The notes under the pieces: generated by a model
Seen by the model: the letters and a program-made list of their open reading frames with translations, nothing else
Databases searched by the model: none
What the model was told of the DNA's origin: nothing
Program-made: the position numbers and the translations under genes
Assembly (NCBI GenBank): GCA_037157565.1
Contig: JAZHRO010000063.1
Location: 90,920,001-90,984,000 of the forward strand
Length of the DNA: 64,000 nucleotides
Direction: 5' to 3'
Source: Thalassia testudinum
Lineage: Eukaryota > Streptophyta > Magnoliopsida > Alismatales > Hydrocharitaceae
Part shown: positions 11,646 through 23,763 of the stretch, one piece after another
Numbering within the stretch: position 1 is the first letter of the stretch
Layout of the letters: each line of letters opens with the position of its first letter

Positions 11646-11999
11646 ATGTATGGGAGGAGGTCACAAAACCCTAAACTTGTTGAATTGTCTGATAATTTTA
11701 GGAGGGTAGAAATGGGTGAATCTCTGTCCTCCTCTGTAAACATGGCTACTGGCCCACTCCAAAATCCTGAGGGGGAAAATCCTCCCTGTCCCCCTCCACT
11801 TGCCTCCAAGCCGAAAAGGCCATTATAATGAACAAATGAAAGCCATCATGGATACCTTGGAGGAAATGCAAAATTCTCTAACAAAGGAGGTGCCTAGGTC
11901 TCTAAGCTCTTATCTCAATCCCACTACAACAGAGACCCGTAGGAAGGTTCGTGTCCCTGAGGGCAGGGATGCTTTTGAGTTAAAACCAAATGTTAATTT
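11646..11999 (+). pseudogene. Inner B gag, N-terminal remnant
   Basis: An ATG opens a frame starting MYGRRSQNPKLVE, matching the GRRSQNPELV start of the Athila-1 gag and the outer B gag at 38806. After about 60 codons a frameshift near 11820 moves the homologous reading into another frame (YNEQMKAIMDTLEEMQ, then FELKPNVN just before the gag core). At about 11999 the sequence jumps into LTR sequence, so the gag core and all of pol are deleted. Only the N-terminal tail of a capsid-type Gag is left. Non-functional. Confidence 0.75.
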
Positions 12000-12169
12000 C
12001 CTTGCTATGCCACTGCCAAGTTTCTCACTTAGCCGGAGACATAGCACTCATCACACCTACTCACTTGGCCAATTGCACACTCTGTGCACTCACTCTCCCT
12101 CCACACATGATAGGCTAAGTTTCTCACTTAGCCGGTGCACCGACTCACTGCACACCTTTGCATGCTAAG
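12000..12169 (+). mobile_element. Inner B element: second LTR, piece 1
   Basis: Aligns with 8918-9085 of the first LTR, including GGCTAAGT-TTCTC-ACTTAGCC inverted repeats (12113-12133). The first ~680 bp of this LTR are absent, lost together with the internal region from gag onward. The last five bases CTAAG (12165-12169) are the duplication of the solo LTR that follows. Confidence 0.75.
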
Positions 12170-13568
12170 TGATACAACCTAATTTATTACTCTAATTGGA
12201 TTAACCTAGAACTAATTCCTTAGTAAAATCATGCACTAGGGTTATAAATACTACATTTACAGCATGCATGCATACTTAGGCTTTGTGTTTATTTTATGCC
12301 TAATTATCTAATTGACTTTTGTGAATAATGTAAGTACAAGATGTAGAGAATAACATAGAATCATGAGCGGGATGGAAAATAAAGCTACAGAGCTAGGAGC
12401 TGGTTGAAAGGCAAGACATGATTCAAGAAGAAATGAAGACTTAAAGAAGAAGAAGAGAGAGAGGGACTAGGATAGCCTAACCCTACCTTTAGCACCCTAG
12501 GATATCCTTATCCCAGAACCTAGCCAACCTATTCTAGATCCAATTCCTAACCTAGAACCTAATTAGGCTTCCCTTAACCTATGAAGAAGCTTCCACAACC
12601 CAATTACATATTCAGACTTGGACCAACACTCAAATTGGATGTCAAAACACCTCTTTGGATGTCTAATTTGGCAGACCCAACATCAAAATCCTTCCCAGAT
12701 GCACCCATAACCCATAGCTCTCTAAACATCTGATTTCGTAGTATAAGATGTCTAGACACCTTCCTAGACATCCAGAACACTTCTCCAGCAAGCAAAAACC
12801 ACCGAACATGGCCTTATCCCCTTGAAACAACCTAAAACACCACCTGAACTCTATCCCTAAGCCTAGAATCTATCCTTTCCTAAAACTTACACCTAATAAC
12901 ACATCTCTTAGGCTTTAGATCCTATCCTTTCAACCTAGTTTGCCTATTTTTAGAAAACCACCATCCTATCCTAGCCTTATAACCTAGATCCTAAGGTCCT
13001 TATTTAACCAATCCTAGGAATCACTTTGGATGGAATCTAAGCCATCCAAATTAGTGATCCTAGGCACCTTAGATTGACCAATAGGAAGACACCTACTTTT
13101 CTATGAAAGGACCTAGCCTCTACCCTGTGCATGATAATTGAGATACCTAGAGGTAGAAAAATAGCCACCATAGTCCACGGCCTCTCTCTCTGAGCTCTCT
13201 CTTCGATCTTCTTCCCGACACCCTAGATCTAAAGCTCTATCGAGTTTCATATAAGCATCCTGCAAGGGGCTCGCGATCTCTCTTTCTTTCTTTCATTACT
13301 ATGTTTTTATGCTATTTGTTTTCGTCTAGAGTTCATGTGTTAAACTTTTCTTGATTATCAATAAAGAGCATTATTCAATGGAAATCTTGTCTCTGTTTAT
13401 GTGTTTTTATTAGAGTAGAATAATTGAAAGGTTTTAAGAATTTCCGATTTGCCTCCCTACAAATGACTTAGAACATACCAAATTCTGATTTATAAATTTA
13501 TTTGATTCGACGTGTTTTGCAACTACAACAATATGTAAAAATCACTTTTCGTGATTTTGCGTGGAACA
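12170..13568 (+). mobile_element. Solo LTR, Athila-like, 1,399 bp
   Basis: TG (TGATACAACC) ... CA (GTGGAACA), flanked by CTAAG at 12165-12169 and 13569-13573. No internal region. The 3' part has the U5 block (13451-13471) and a GCAACTACAACAATAT stretch similar to the ends of the Athila-3 LTR. The middle has degenerate copies of the AGACGTCT palindrome (12632-12785; for example AAGATGTCTAGACACC and TAGACATCCAGA). It is related to, but distinct from, the Athila-3 LTR family. The strand follows the U5 block orientation. Confidence 0.9.
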
Positions 13569-13784
13569 CTAAGTGCAGCCGATTGTGCTCACCCTTACTC
13601 AATCAGTTGGTGCAATTTTGCACCGGCTAAGTTCCTCACTTAGTCGATTGCATGCTACTCTTCCCACACATCCACAAGCTCTCTCTCTCTCTTCTGACAA
13701 CCAATCACACTCCCACCCAGCACCTACGTGCTACACCGACCACCTCACTTTTTGTGCATGCACACACACTCATACCATGCGTAG
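13569..13784 (+). mobile_element. Inner B element: second LTR, piece 2
   Basis: Aligns with about 9085-9310 of the first LTR, including GGCTAAGT (13625-13632) paired with ACTTAGTC (13638-13645). It ends abruptly at the Athila-1 terminus. Homology resumes only at about 36507, and about 200 bp of the LTR are missing between the two points. Confidence 0.75.
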
Positions 13785-16065
13785 TAATCGACATTCTGTG
13801 ATTCGTATAAAAAATCATCGTTGTTGTTGTAGTATATTTCACAAATACAAACCATTATCGGGTTAATTTTATTTAATTACATAATTTTTACTAGTTTATT
13901 CCAAGTCGTTCACTGGGAGGCAGTTATTGATATAAATCACTCTCTAAGTCCAACATTATTCTTTAACCCCAAAAAGATCAATTTTATATACAATCATAAA
14001 TGAATGAATTAATGCAATAATTACTTAATTATGTACAAAAGAATCAACTAAAATGCTTGCAAACACCTAATTACAAACGAGCATCAAACACTATACAAAT
14101 ATACTCTATACTATCTATTTATAACTTATAATACTAATACTTACATATATATACAATAATAGGTAATAATATATACTATACTATCCTAACTTAATATACT
14201 AACATATACAGTAACATATATAATATCTACAGCGACAGATATAAACGTCGCTAAACCCAAAAAATGTATAGAATCTAAGGTAGAAACTAGGGTCCATAGA
14301 GACACTTATTCTATCTACAATGATAGTTTATTCTATCAGTAAAGCTATATGGTTATTTATGTACATATATAGCTCAAACACATCTATACTACATACACCT
14401 AATATACTTATACTAATTATTTACATTATACACTTATATATATACTATACTATACTAATTTATGTATACACCTCTCTCACTCTTTATTCTTCTTCTTTTA
14501 CGACTTTCTTTCTTCTGTTAACACTTAATTCTTTTCTTATACCTTTATCGCCTCTTCTTCCTTACACTCAACACCTAGCCATTTTTAAGTTTACTCCCTT
14601 CTCTTCTTTTCTTCCCTTAACCCTTCATTAAGCCTTACTTAGTTCAAAAATGGGTTTTAAGGTTGGCGGGTAGCTCTTTTCGAGGGATACACAGCACCCA
14701 AGCCGGGTGGGACAAGACCTCTACTAAGAGCAGCCCTAATTCCTTAATTAGGCCTTTAATCTCAATTTTAGCTTAGAACCAGGCTTAATCAAGCCCTCGC
14801 ACAGTGTCGGGCCCCCAGCCCACACCACACACACTTCACAAACCATCTCATAACCAGAACATATGCTCAAAGGATCAGGTATAAGGGTATATGTTTCAAG
14901 CACCCAGCACCCGTGACGACTGAATAGCCCTTAACACAAAAAATATTTAACTGCCTCAACGCGCTTCTCCACTTACGATGTGGCGTTATCCAGTGCACGA
15001 CTCAACGTTGGAATTCCAATGCAGCAGTGATGATTTGAGGATTTTGGCCCTCGATTCGAGGGCCATAATTTATTATAAATAAAAAATAAATTATGGAAAA
15101 TTAAAGTATTTACATAGTACTTTATAATCGTATAATTAATTTAGAAATTTAATTTTATTTATTGTATAAATAAATTAGGCAAAGTTTCCAGTTTATACAT
15201 ACTATTTTTTAAGTTTTATTTCTAAATTAAGTATAAATTAGTTAATGTATGGTCTAATTGACCTTATACATTATTAATGTACATATTAAGGTATTTAATA
15301 AATATTTTTATTGTATTTTACAGGTTTTATTTTGATTTTATTTGCATCTAAATAGCTTCTTTTCAAACTGTTTATATATAAATTAGATACAACTAATATA
15401 CTACATTGTAAATACAATTAAATTAGCTTAATTTACTTAAAATACATTAGTACAAATATAGAATAAGTTAGTTTAGTTTTAACTTAAATTACTAATTTAT
15501 TTTAATTTAATCTAATAACTTAACTAGTAACTTAATAAATTAATTATTTATTCTATATATAAAATAAATTATGGTATGGGGGTCCTAATGTACATAATAT
15601 ACATATAAATATGTATATACAGTATCAGTACTAAATATGTTTATTTAGAGAGTTTATTAATGTATATAGCTTATTAGTACATATAAATTAGTATAATTAA
15701 TAAATTGTTATATAAATAAGTTTTGTACAGTTTAATCTAACTTAGATACTTAAGTTACATTATATAATATATGCATAAGTTTTATATACCCTATATACAT
15801 TTATTTTACAATATTTACAAATATAGTTGACTATATACCTGTTTGCACCTCAAAACACGCCTATAAGAACGCCTTCTTATGCTATTTTCTAGCATTAACT
15901 ATGTATATTATAATCCTGTAGTTGCATTTGTAAAAACGCTTGCATGCATGCATTTAATTGAGAGGAGAAGAGAATGGAATAAATGGCTTGCATTTTTACA
16001 TTTTTCTTCAAGTGTCTCTTTGCAAAAAGTCCCCTCTCCATATTTTATTTTCATCTTTCTTTCTT

Positions 16066-16960
16066 CTTCCCACGGCTTTTCTCTTCTTCCCGCGGCTGCG
16101 TCCTTCCCGCGGCTGCACTCTTCCCGCAGCTGCATGCAGCAGCCACGCAGCACCTCTTCCCGTCACGTCTCCCTGCCAACGCCGCTCCCTACAGCTGCAA
16201 CTAGCACGCCCTCTCCCTGCTGCAGCCAACACGCCCCTCTCCCCTCCTCTATAAGTAGCTGCAGCTTCATCCTCGCGAGGGGGGAGGTTGCAGCTACTGA
16301 AAAAAACCCGCAGCCACCTTCCTCGCCCGTTCTTCCCTCCCATACGTCGGCCCTCCGTCGAGGAGGCACCCGACGAGCAGGAGAACCCACTGTGGTGCTC
16401 ACCACCACAGTGGGAACACCACCGCCCAGCTCTTCAACGAGCCGGTGGGCGTGGTGTTTTCTTTTCTCTTCGTTTTCATCTCCACGCCATTGCTGCCGCT
16501 TCAAGCTCCGAAGCTTGAAGCAGCAGCAGCAGCAGCTAAACCGCGGCGACAGCAGCAGCAGCAGCACCCCCCGCCTCCTCCGCGACCTTCCCCGCAGGCG
16601 CGCAACCCTCCGCGCGCGTCTGCAGGCCCGTTCTCCGCCTCCGTCTCCGTTCTGTCCGCCTCGCAGTTGCACCCGTAGCCCGCCGCCGCGCGCACTGCAG
16701 CGGCCGGCTACAGCCTCACGCCGACCCCTGCCCCCCTCCGCGAACCTCCGCGACCACCTACAGACCTCCTCCACGCTCGCTCCTCCACGCCATCGCCCGC
16801 TCGTCGACTTCGCGCAGGCCTGCAGAACCCTGCGCGAAGGCGTGCCCGCACCCGCCGTCTTCAGACGTCCGCCTCCGCCTTCAGACGACGCGGCGTCAGA
16901 CGTCCGCCGCCGCGAGCAGACGTCTTAACTCGCTGCCATCGTCCGCGCTCGCGATCTCTC
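16066..16960 (+). other. GC/CpG-rich segment of the solo LTR
   Basis: High GC with many CG dinucleotides inside an AT-rich window. It includes three near-tandem copies of CTTCCCGCGGCTGC (about 16085-16130) and a CAGCAG run. It opens long overlapping frames on both strands (349 codons on plus at 15879-16928, 203 on minus at 16163-16774) made of Arg, Ser, Pro and Ala. None resembles a known protein; the open frames follow from base composition. It lies around and downstream of the TATA-like site, so it is probably promoter and transcribed leader. Confidence 0.6.
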
Positions 16961-17149
16961 CCGCCCGCTCTTTCTCTCCCTGGCGCTCTCTATCTCTCTC
17001 CCGCTCTCTCTCTCTGCTGATCTCTCTCTCCCGGTCTCTCTCTCTCACGTATTCTCTTTTTTCACTCACTCACAGACACACGCTACACCAACACACACAC
17101 ATCTTCACCGACACACACACACACCCACACACACACTTACACTATACGT

Positions 17150-17354
17150 ATAGTTATATATAGTAACATATATATACTTATATACATCTATATATAATAT
17201 ATACATACATATATATATATATATATACACTTATATACATAGTAATATCTATAGTTATGTATACATACATATATATATAATATATATACATATATATATA
17301 ATATATATATATAAATATATATATATCTACTTATATATATCTATATACTTATAC

Positions 17355-17394
<40 letters not shown>

Positions 17395-17860
17395 TTATAT
17401 ACATAGTATATCTATATATTTATGTATACACACACATATATATAATATATCTATATATAGATAAACATACACGTATATATATATCTATATACTTATACAT
17501 ATACTTATATATATATACATATATACTCATATACATATATATATATATACATATCTATATACTTATATATATACACACATATATATATATATATATCTAG
17601 ATACATATATACTTATATACATATATATATATATACATCTATATAGTATTATATATATATATATACTTATATACATATATATATAGCTATATACATATAT
17701 ACATACATATATATATATACATATACACCTATATATATATATATATATATAATACATATATATCTATATATATCTATACATATATACTTATACATTTATA
17801 TACATATAGATATATTTACTCATATACATACATATGTACATATATTTTCACGTTATTTAC
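17150..17860. repeat. TA-rich microsatellite tract
   Basis: About 700 bp dominated by TATATA with interspersed TACATA, CTTATA and CTATATA units, preceded by CA-rich sequence (17080-17140). It lies within the U5-side half of the solo LTR. Reading frames here (for example Tyr/Ile runs on the minus strand) are artefacts. Confidence 0.9.
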
Positions 17861-20800
17861 TATACGCTGTATCACGGGGATATCTGCACCAGTTGCTGAT
17901 ATTCCCTGATACACGCGTACAAAAAAGCGTGGTCCCATACATCATCCATCCTCCATCCACACTCCACGCGGCACATAGTCGTGTTGGTTGCGTCTCTCTA
18001 GACGTCAACTGACTCGACATAGTGCTACACTCCATCGTCACCTCCACCCCCATCCCTTTATATATATACTACATATAAATATATATCTATAGCTACTATA
18101 TTTACTTTCTATCTGTTAGCTTCCTTCTTAGTAAAAAGATAAAAAAAAGGTATAAAAGTGAAAAGATAATCTTTGATTTGCAGGTACCCCCGTCTTGCAA
18201 GTAGCAAGACGTGTTTTGAAACTCTGTTTTGGCTAAAAGCCAAGGACACAATTTTGAGGGTGTGCCTCAAGAACAAGGATTACCAGAAAAAAAACCTAAA
18301 TAAGAAAAAATACCAAAAACAGAATAAACGAACGGAAGAGACGCGTTTTAAGGAAAACGTAGAAACTCGACTTGAACCCCACTTCCCTGAGTTCGACCCT
18401 GGGCCTAAAAGTGACAAGATAAAATCAATTAGGCCAGGTTAAAAATTTTGTAAAGAGATGGTTAGGTCTGAATTAGGTTAACCACTATACATATTTCAAC
18501 GATAAAAACATCATATTAACAACCTATCCAGGCCGACCCATCAATACCTTATATCTACAAGTATTTACAGAGTATACAATGGGTTTTTAAGTATTTTTAG
18601 GGTTTTCTTTACTTTTTATGGGTTTTATATATTTTGTGGAGGTAGGAGGTGAGAAAGAAAGAAATAAATGAGAAAGAGGGAGTGTTTTTGGTGTTTTTTT
18701 AGTTAGGTTCTTTTTATTAAATTCCATGATATACTGGACCGTCAGTTGGTATGTTCTACCAAGCTGAGGGTTCAGAATACCATAAAACCTGATATGAACT
18801 TAAAAGTATACCTGATCTTCACCAAGTCAGGTTTATTTTATTTTTTTGGATTGTTTTATAAAGTTTTTATTTATTTACAAGTGCATCTCATTTTATGGTC
18901 TTTTAAGTGTTTTCAAAAGAACCTAAGACCCTAAATCTCAAATGGATGGCTGAAATGGCAGTGGACTACCACAGATAAGCTCTAAACACTAATCAAACGG
19001 TGTGAAATCATATAATCAATCTTTTTAACTCCATTTCCATATATTACTCATTGAGGACAGTTAAACATACATAGTTTGCTGACAACGAAGGATTTAACAA
19101 GGTTACAAGCAGTCCAGATGAGATAAAAAATCATAAAACAGTACATGGAGGCTTATACACGAAAAATTCCACATTACATAACATGTCAGCCCTACAACGA
19201 AATTAATTTCTACCTCACTATCCTACAAATTCAGCCCAACAGCAGCTACCAGCAACAGCTACAAATAGTAGCAGCAGCAACTCACAGCAGCTCTCAATGA
19301 GCTGCTCACAAATATTAAACTGACTTCTAAGGGTACTAAGCAGCCAACACTCAATTTCAGTAAATCAGAGTTCGGGATTCCAGTAAGAAAGACTCATTTT
19401 CAGTAGTTCTGAAATAGAATTTTTAGCAGCTGCACAGACGCCAAATCTAATCCATAATCTCTGTCACAGACAACAAAGATCATGGGATTAGATTGAAAAT
19501 CAATCCAACAAAAATGTCGTTGCTATGCAGCATTTTACTATGTGAAATTGGGATTCAAAACACACAATGACCAACTCAAAAAAAAAATGATAGAACTTGA
19601 ATTAGCTTAGAAATCAATTGAAAATATTATGTCCTTACTCAAAAACATTCTAACCTTCATTTCCAGATCAAATCAGAGAGAGAACACTGATTTGATCTCT
19701 TCCTTATGCTATAAACAGCATGAAGGGAGAGTTCAACTCAGCCCATTAAATTCGTTTGACCTGAATCCCAAATGTTTAAACCATAAGGGTATTGAGAATC
19801 CCTTAGGTAAGAAATCCAAATTCAAACATATCAATTTACACACAAATACATGTGAGTACCTCAAATCAACAAAGTTTATTCTCCTTGGCACTCCCACGCC
19901 TTGAAAATCATAGAGAGACTCAATTCAAGCCTAATTCTACCATGGCTCATCTAAGGAAAAGTTCACCAACAAAGTCATCTTAGATTCACAGCCATGGACT
20001 GATCTATTCCAAAACATATCGATTCAATTGATCAACAACTCTTTAAAGCCCAATTTAATCAAAATCTTGCGATTTCGCATTGAAAACCAAATTAAAATCA
20101 GATTAAGTAAATCAATTCCTTTCAAATCAAATCAGGGGTCTTTGTGAACAAAACTGAAGTGAGTGAAGAGACCCCTAGGTGAATTTGAGCGCAAATCCTC
20201 ATCTTAAAACTTGAAAGCAATGGGATGGGGATTTAACTCCATATGGATGGGTGGATTGTGGATTAAAACACGAGGAAATCAGAAAGCGAAATGGAAATGT
20301 GTAGGGGGAGAAAATAGTGATCAGTGAATGGGGGAATTCATCTGATCTGATCTGAAGTGATCAAAGGTGGTGAAAAGGTGAATCTCCATAATAACTCTAC
20401 TCCTAAGCTACACTACAGGCATGCACAACAGATCAAATCTTAATCTATATCTAAATTCTACTACTAAGCTATCCAGCTACACTACAACTAATCTAAAAAT
20501 AGTAATCCTAATCCAACAGGAAGAATGGGACCTTTAGATCTCCACCCAGTGGATGGAGAGGAAGAAAGGAGGGAGGAGATGCTCCAGTGCAGTGAAAAAT
20601 CTCTAGTGGAGTTCGGGGTCGCCCTCCGGTGCTACGAAGTCCTTAGCGGCGAGGAGTGTTGGAGAGAATGTGGATTTCATAGCTGGTGAACATGAAAATG
20701 GGGAGAGGTGGGGAGAGTAGCTGGAGAGGAGGAATGATCGCTAAGAGGTGTAGGAGGGAGCGATTCCTCACGCGTGCAATTGTGGAGCTACTTAAGTAGG

Positions 20801-21581
20801 AAGAGCAGTGGATCCAAGCACCGCACGGGTGAAATTAAGTGCAAAGAGCAAGAGCGGCAAGGATTAGAGGAGAGAGTTCGTGCTCTACCAAGTCAAAAAG
20901 CAGCCGTTGGATGGGATCTGGGTGAAATGGTGACCACACGCGCCAAATCGCGCGAAGTTCCAATCAAGGAGAGCCATAGATCAAGCGATCCAGATATCGA
21001 CGACCAAGATCACGTGAGTTCTTCACATGAACAGTGTTTGCACGGGAGCTTGCAGGCGGCTGAAGTCTTTTGGTGCAATTGAAGGGTACACCCCTCTGCG
21101 AAGGGGTAGAACAAATGTAGGCTGGCCCATAAGTGATAATGAATGGTTACAGAGAGACCCTTTAAGGCTTACAAATAGGTCCCTATAGGTTACAAATAGG
21201 TCCTAGGAGGTTTTCGAATGAATGATATGTAATACACTGAGGACCTAAACGTAAATCTTTAATTTCAAAGCCCTAATTATGTCTAAATGCATCCAAGTTT
21301 TTATATAAGCTTAATTGAACATTTAAGAAGTTAATTATACTTTTGATTTGAACTTTTAAATTTCTTTGCATGTTCAATTTACACTTGAATCACCATTTAA
21401 CCTTTTTCACAAGAATATCTCATTTAATGACCTAATTATGCATTTTTAACACAGAATTGATGTTTTAGGTCGTTTTCTCTGATTCCCACACTTAACCCTT
21501 TTTATGTGTTAATTTGATATTGTTTAACCTAGTTTCTAGCTTAACTTAAGCTATTTAGCTATGATGAGTCACAACTCATCA

Positions 21582-21596
21582 TACCCCCATGCTTAG
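21582..21596 (-). other. Polypurine tract of Athila-1
   Basis: Minus-strand AAGCATGGGGGTA immediately precedes the 3' LTR start TGATGAG. A matching AGGCATGGGGATA precedes the 3' LTR of Athila-3. This primes plus-strand DNA synthesis in LTR elements. A second copy sits at 36127-36140. Confidence 0.8.
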
Positions 21597-23244
21597 GTTT
21601 TGTTAGTCCCTTAGCAAACAACTCATTAAAGTGCATAGCAATTTAAGTATCAGCAAGGTAAGTGTGATGAGATATCTTTACTTACTTTTTCTCTCAAAGT
21701 TAAGTGTTTCAAGATGATCTTTAAGCTGAAAGATTTTCTTGAAACAAACTGTGTTTATTTCTGGACATTATGAGAACCTTTTTGCTTAGATAGACTGACC
21801 AGAACTCAAGACTGATGTGACCTAGACCGTCTCTCAACTAACAATGACTCTTGATATTTAAACCTTTCAGTTGAATTCTAGGACTCAGGGGGTTTTACAG
21901 AGACTCAGAATGCTAAGAGATTATGGTTGTACTTTGTGATAATTCAAGACTGACCAAGTGAATTTTAAAACTCAATCCTGGGGTTTCACTTCTTTTTAAG
22001 TCCAGGTTGGTCCTAGCTTTAGCTCATGTTTTCGGATCGACTCTCAAGAAAGGAGGAATACTCAAGCCCAACTCTTATTGCATTTGTGGCTCAAAGAATA
22101 TTTGGTGGAATAGGGTATTTGTACTGAACCCTAAAAACATTTTTGGTGGAATTTTTGTATTTATAGAACTTGGAGAACATACTTAACTTATTCTAAAGAA
22201 CTTTGTTTTCAAAACTTTTTTTTTTGGCTTTGTCAGTATGTCTCAGACAACTTTATTTGGTAGAGCGCACCTTATTTGGTGGGTGAGTTCTTTGGTGGAA
22301 AGAGCTTCTCCTAGACACAAGACTAAAGACTAGGACAAAGAGTCTACCTGCATGCATAGGTAAGGACTCCACCTTCCCTAATAAACACTAGGGTTGAATT
22401 TCAAATTCACAAGGTCTTTCCTGACACTGTGTCGTGTAAACCAAAGTTACTTTGACTCCTAAGTCAAAGCAAACTAGCTAATCCTGTATTGGTGACTCAA
22501 GTACAAGAATACGTCCTAAAGTTAAGAGAGATTTTGGTCTATCTTGTCAAAGCTCAAAGTGTATTAAGCCAAAGCCTGAACGAATCAGGCTACAGTGGCC
22601 CAGAAAGTCAAACCAGCAAAGGTTGAATGTCCAAAAATACTTTTTCTATTTTTTTTTCAGCTAGAAGGTCATAGTTAAACACTTATATTTCTTCTTTTTA
22701 AAACTTTTTCTCTCCTCAAAATGGTGTTCTCCCTTAACAATAGAGTTCATGTCCCTTATTGTACTTTTGTAATTTTTGTGTTTTGTCATTTTTTTGTATT
22801 TTTGGCTTTGTAAATTTTTTAAAAAATTTACAAAAATTTTTCAATTTTTTTAGTATTTTTGACAATAGTATACTATGTATACTATAGGTGTGTCTACAAT
22901 TGCATTTTAGTTAAATGGTTCACCATTTACACCCCCCCATGCTTAAATGATGCAATGTCCTCTTTGAATGAATAGAGTAAATGCAAATGCATGCTCTATT
23001 TTCACTATCCAAGACTAGGTGATGGAAGGAAGTTGGAATGAGGAGATAAAAATCTCTATGCGGACGATTTCAAGTCTGATACAAGATCAAAGTGGGAAGT
23101 CAGGCTAGGAAGTGAAAATGCATGATATATGTGACAATGAATGTATGCTTAAAATGCAAAGGTAGACATCTAATGCAAGAATGGTGAAAATAAGAAAGGT
23201 GAAAACAGCTATATACAAGATAGGTTTTCCTAAGTTTAATGCCT
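21597..23244 (-). other. Athila-1 non-coding region between INT and 3' LTR
   Basis: About 1.65 kb with many stops in all frames and no env-like frame. It contains repeated ATTTGGTGGA(A/G) segments (near 22095, 22140, 22255 and 22290) and homopolymer-rich sequence near 22770-22860. Similar ACCACCAAAT(A) segments occur in the corresponding part of Athila-3 (about 47495-47890), so the region is shared between the families. Confidence 0.65.
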
Positions 23245-23763
23245 TCAGCTAGCCGTAAACCAAGTAGGTAATTCAAAATGTAGGAGCGAAATGGTAGAAT
23301 TGACAAGTCCGAGATCATGTGGCTCAATAAAGGGTTTTAGTCTTTGTCCATTGACAGTGAAAGGTTCAGATTTGTCAATCTCAGTAATCTCAATAGCTCC
23401 ATTGTCAAAGATTCTCAGGATTTTGAAAGGTCCAGTCCACTTGGATCTAAGTTTCCCTAGGAAGAGTTTAAGTCTAGAGTCAAAAAGGACTTTCTGACCA
23501 GGGTGAAATGACTTCCTATGAATGTGACGGTCATGGAAGGCCTTTAATTTATCCTTATAAATCCTCGAGCTTTCATAAGATTCATTCCTTAATTCATCTA
23601 GCTCAGAAATTTGTAATCTTCTATAATCACCGACCTTCTCAAGGTCCAAGTTACACTTTCTGATGGCCCAATAGGCTTTGTGCTCAAGTTCTATGGGAAG
23701 ATGACAGTGTTTCCCGTACACAAGTCTAAAAGGAGACATGCCTATGGGGCTTTGTGAGCTATC
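23245..23763 (-). pseudogene. Athila-1 integrase, C-terminal part
   Basis: The minus-strand frame contains the GPY/F-type module ([19 protein letters not shown], then [12 protein letters not shown]) that closes plant Gypsy integrases and helps bind DNA or target the complex. It starts in sequence equivalent to the [10 protein letters not shown] region that follows the catalytic core. It is separated from the upstream core by a one-base frameshift near 23755 and a stop at 23799-23801 (a Trp codon expected). The frame ends at 23245 near the conserved GGCATTAAACTT segment that marks the end of pol. Confidence 0.85.

Larger units (their letters stand above)
15840..18543 (+). mobile_element. Solo LTR inside the Athila-1 LTR, 2.70 kb, CpG-rich
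   Basis: TGTTTGCACC ... GACCCATCA with the 5-bp duplication ATACC (15835-15839 and 18544-18548). The partner LTR at 31034-36126 has the uninterrupted site. Its 3' end resembles family-B LTRs (AAAAGATAATCTTTGATTTGCAGGTACC and the U5 block CTGAGTTCGACCCTGGG near 18388-18403), which gives plus orientation. It holds a CTATAAGTAG TATA-like site (about 16250), a GC-rich segment (16066-16960), CT and CA runs (16960-17150) and a long TA-rich tract (17150-17860). No internal domain. Confidence 0.9.
13785..21581 (-). mobile_element. Athila-1: 3' LTR (about 5.09 kb, interrupted by a solo LTR)
   Basis: On the minus strand it begins TGATGAGTTGTGACTCATCA (21581 downward), directly after a polypurine tract, and ends ...GTCGATTA at 13785. 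Removing the solo LTR at 15840-18543 and one TSD copy leaves 5,088 bp, which matches the 5,093 bp of the other LTR at 31034-36126. A TATA-like ACTTAAGTAG lies near 20790-20800 with the GC-richer promoter region above it, and the U5 block is at 13901-13921. The 3' terminus is not the usual CA. Hand comparison of short stretches suggests roughly 5-10% divergence from the partner LTR. Confidence 0.88.

Noticed and set aside
15879..16928. 349-codon plus-strand open frame in the solo LTR
   Set aside because: Composition is Arg/Ser/Pro with an equally long minus-strand frame in the same place. It begins in AT-rich LTR sequence and crosses the TATA-like site. High GC explains the lack of stops, and no protein family is recognisable.
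17563..17757. Tyr/Ile-rich minus-strand frame
   Set aside because: Direct product of the TA microsatellite.
20774..21082. 102-codon frame in the Athila-1 LTR (similar 85-codon frame at 35318-35575)
   Set aside because: It runs antisense to the LTR promoter region, and the two LTR copies differ by frameshift. It is a shadow of GC-richer sequence.
21597..23244. Possible env-like gene between INT and the 3' LTR of Athila-1
   Set aside because: Some Athila elements carry an env-like frame here, but this region has dense stops in all frames and no membrane-protein-like stretch.
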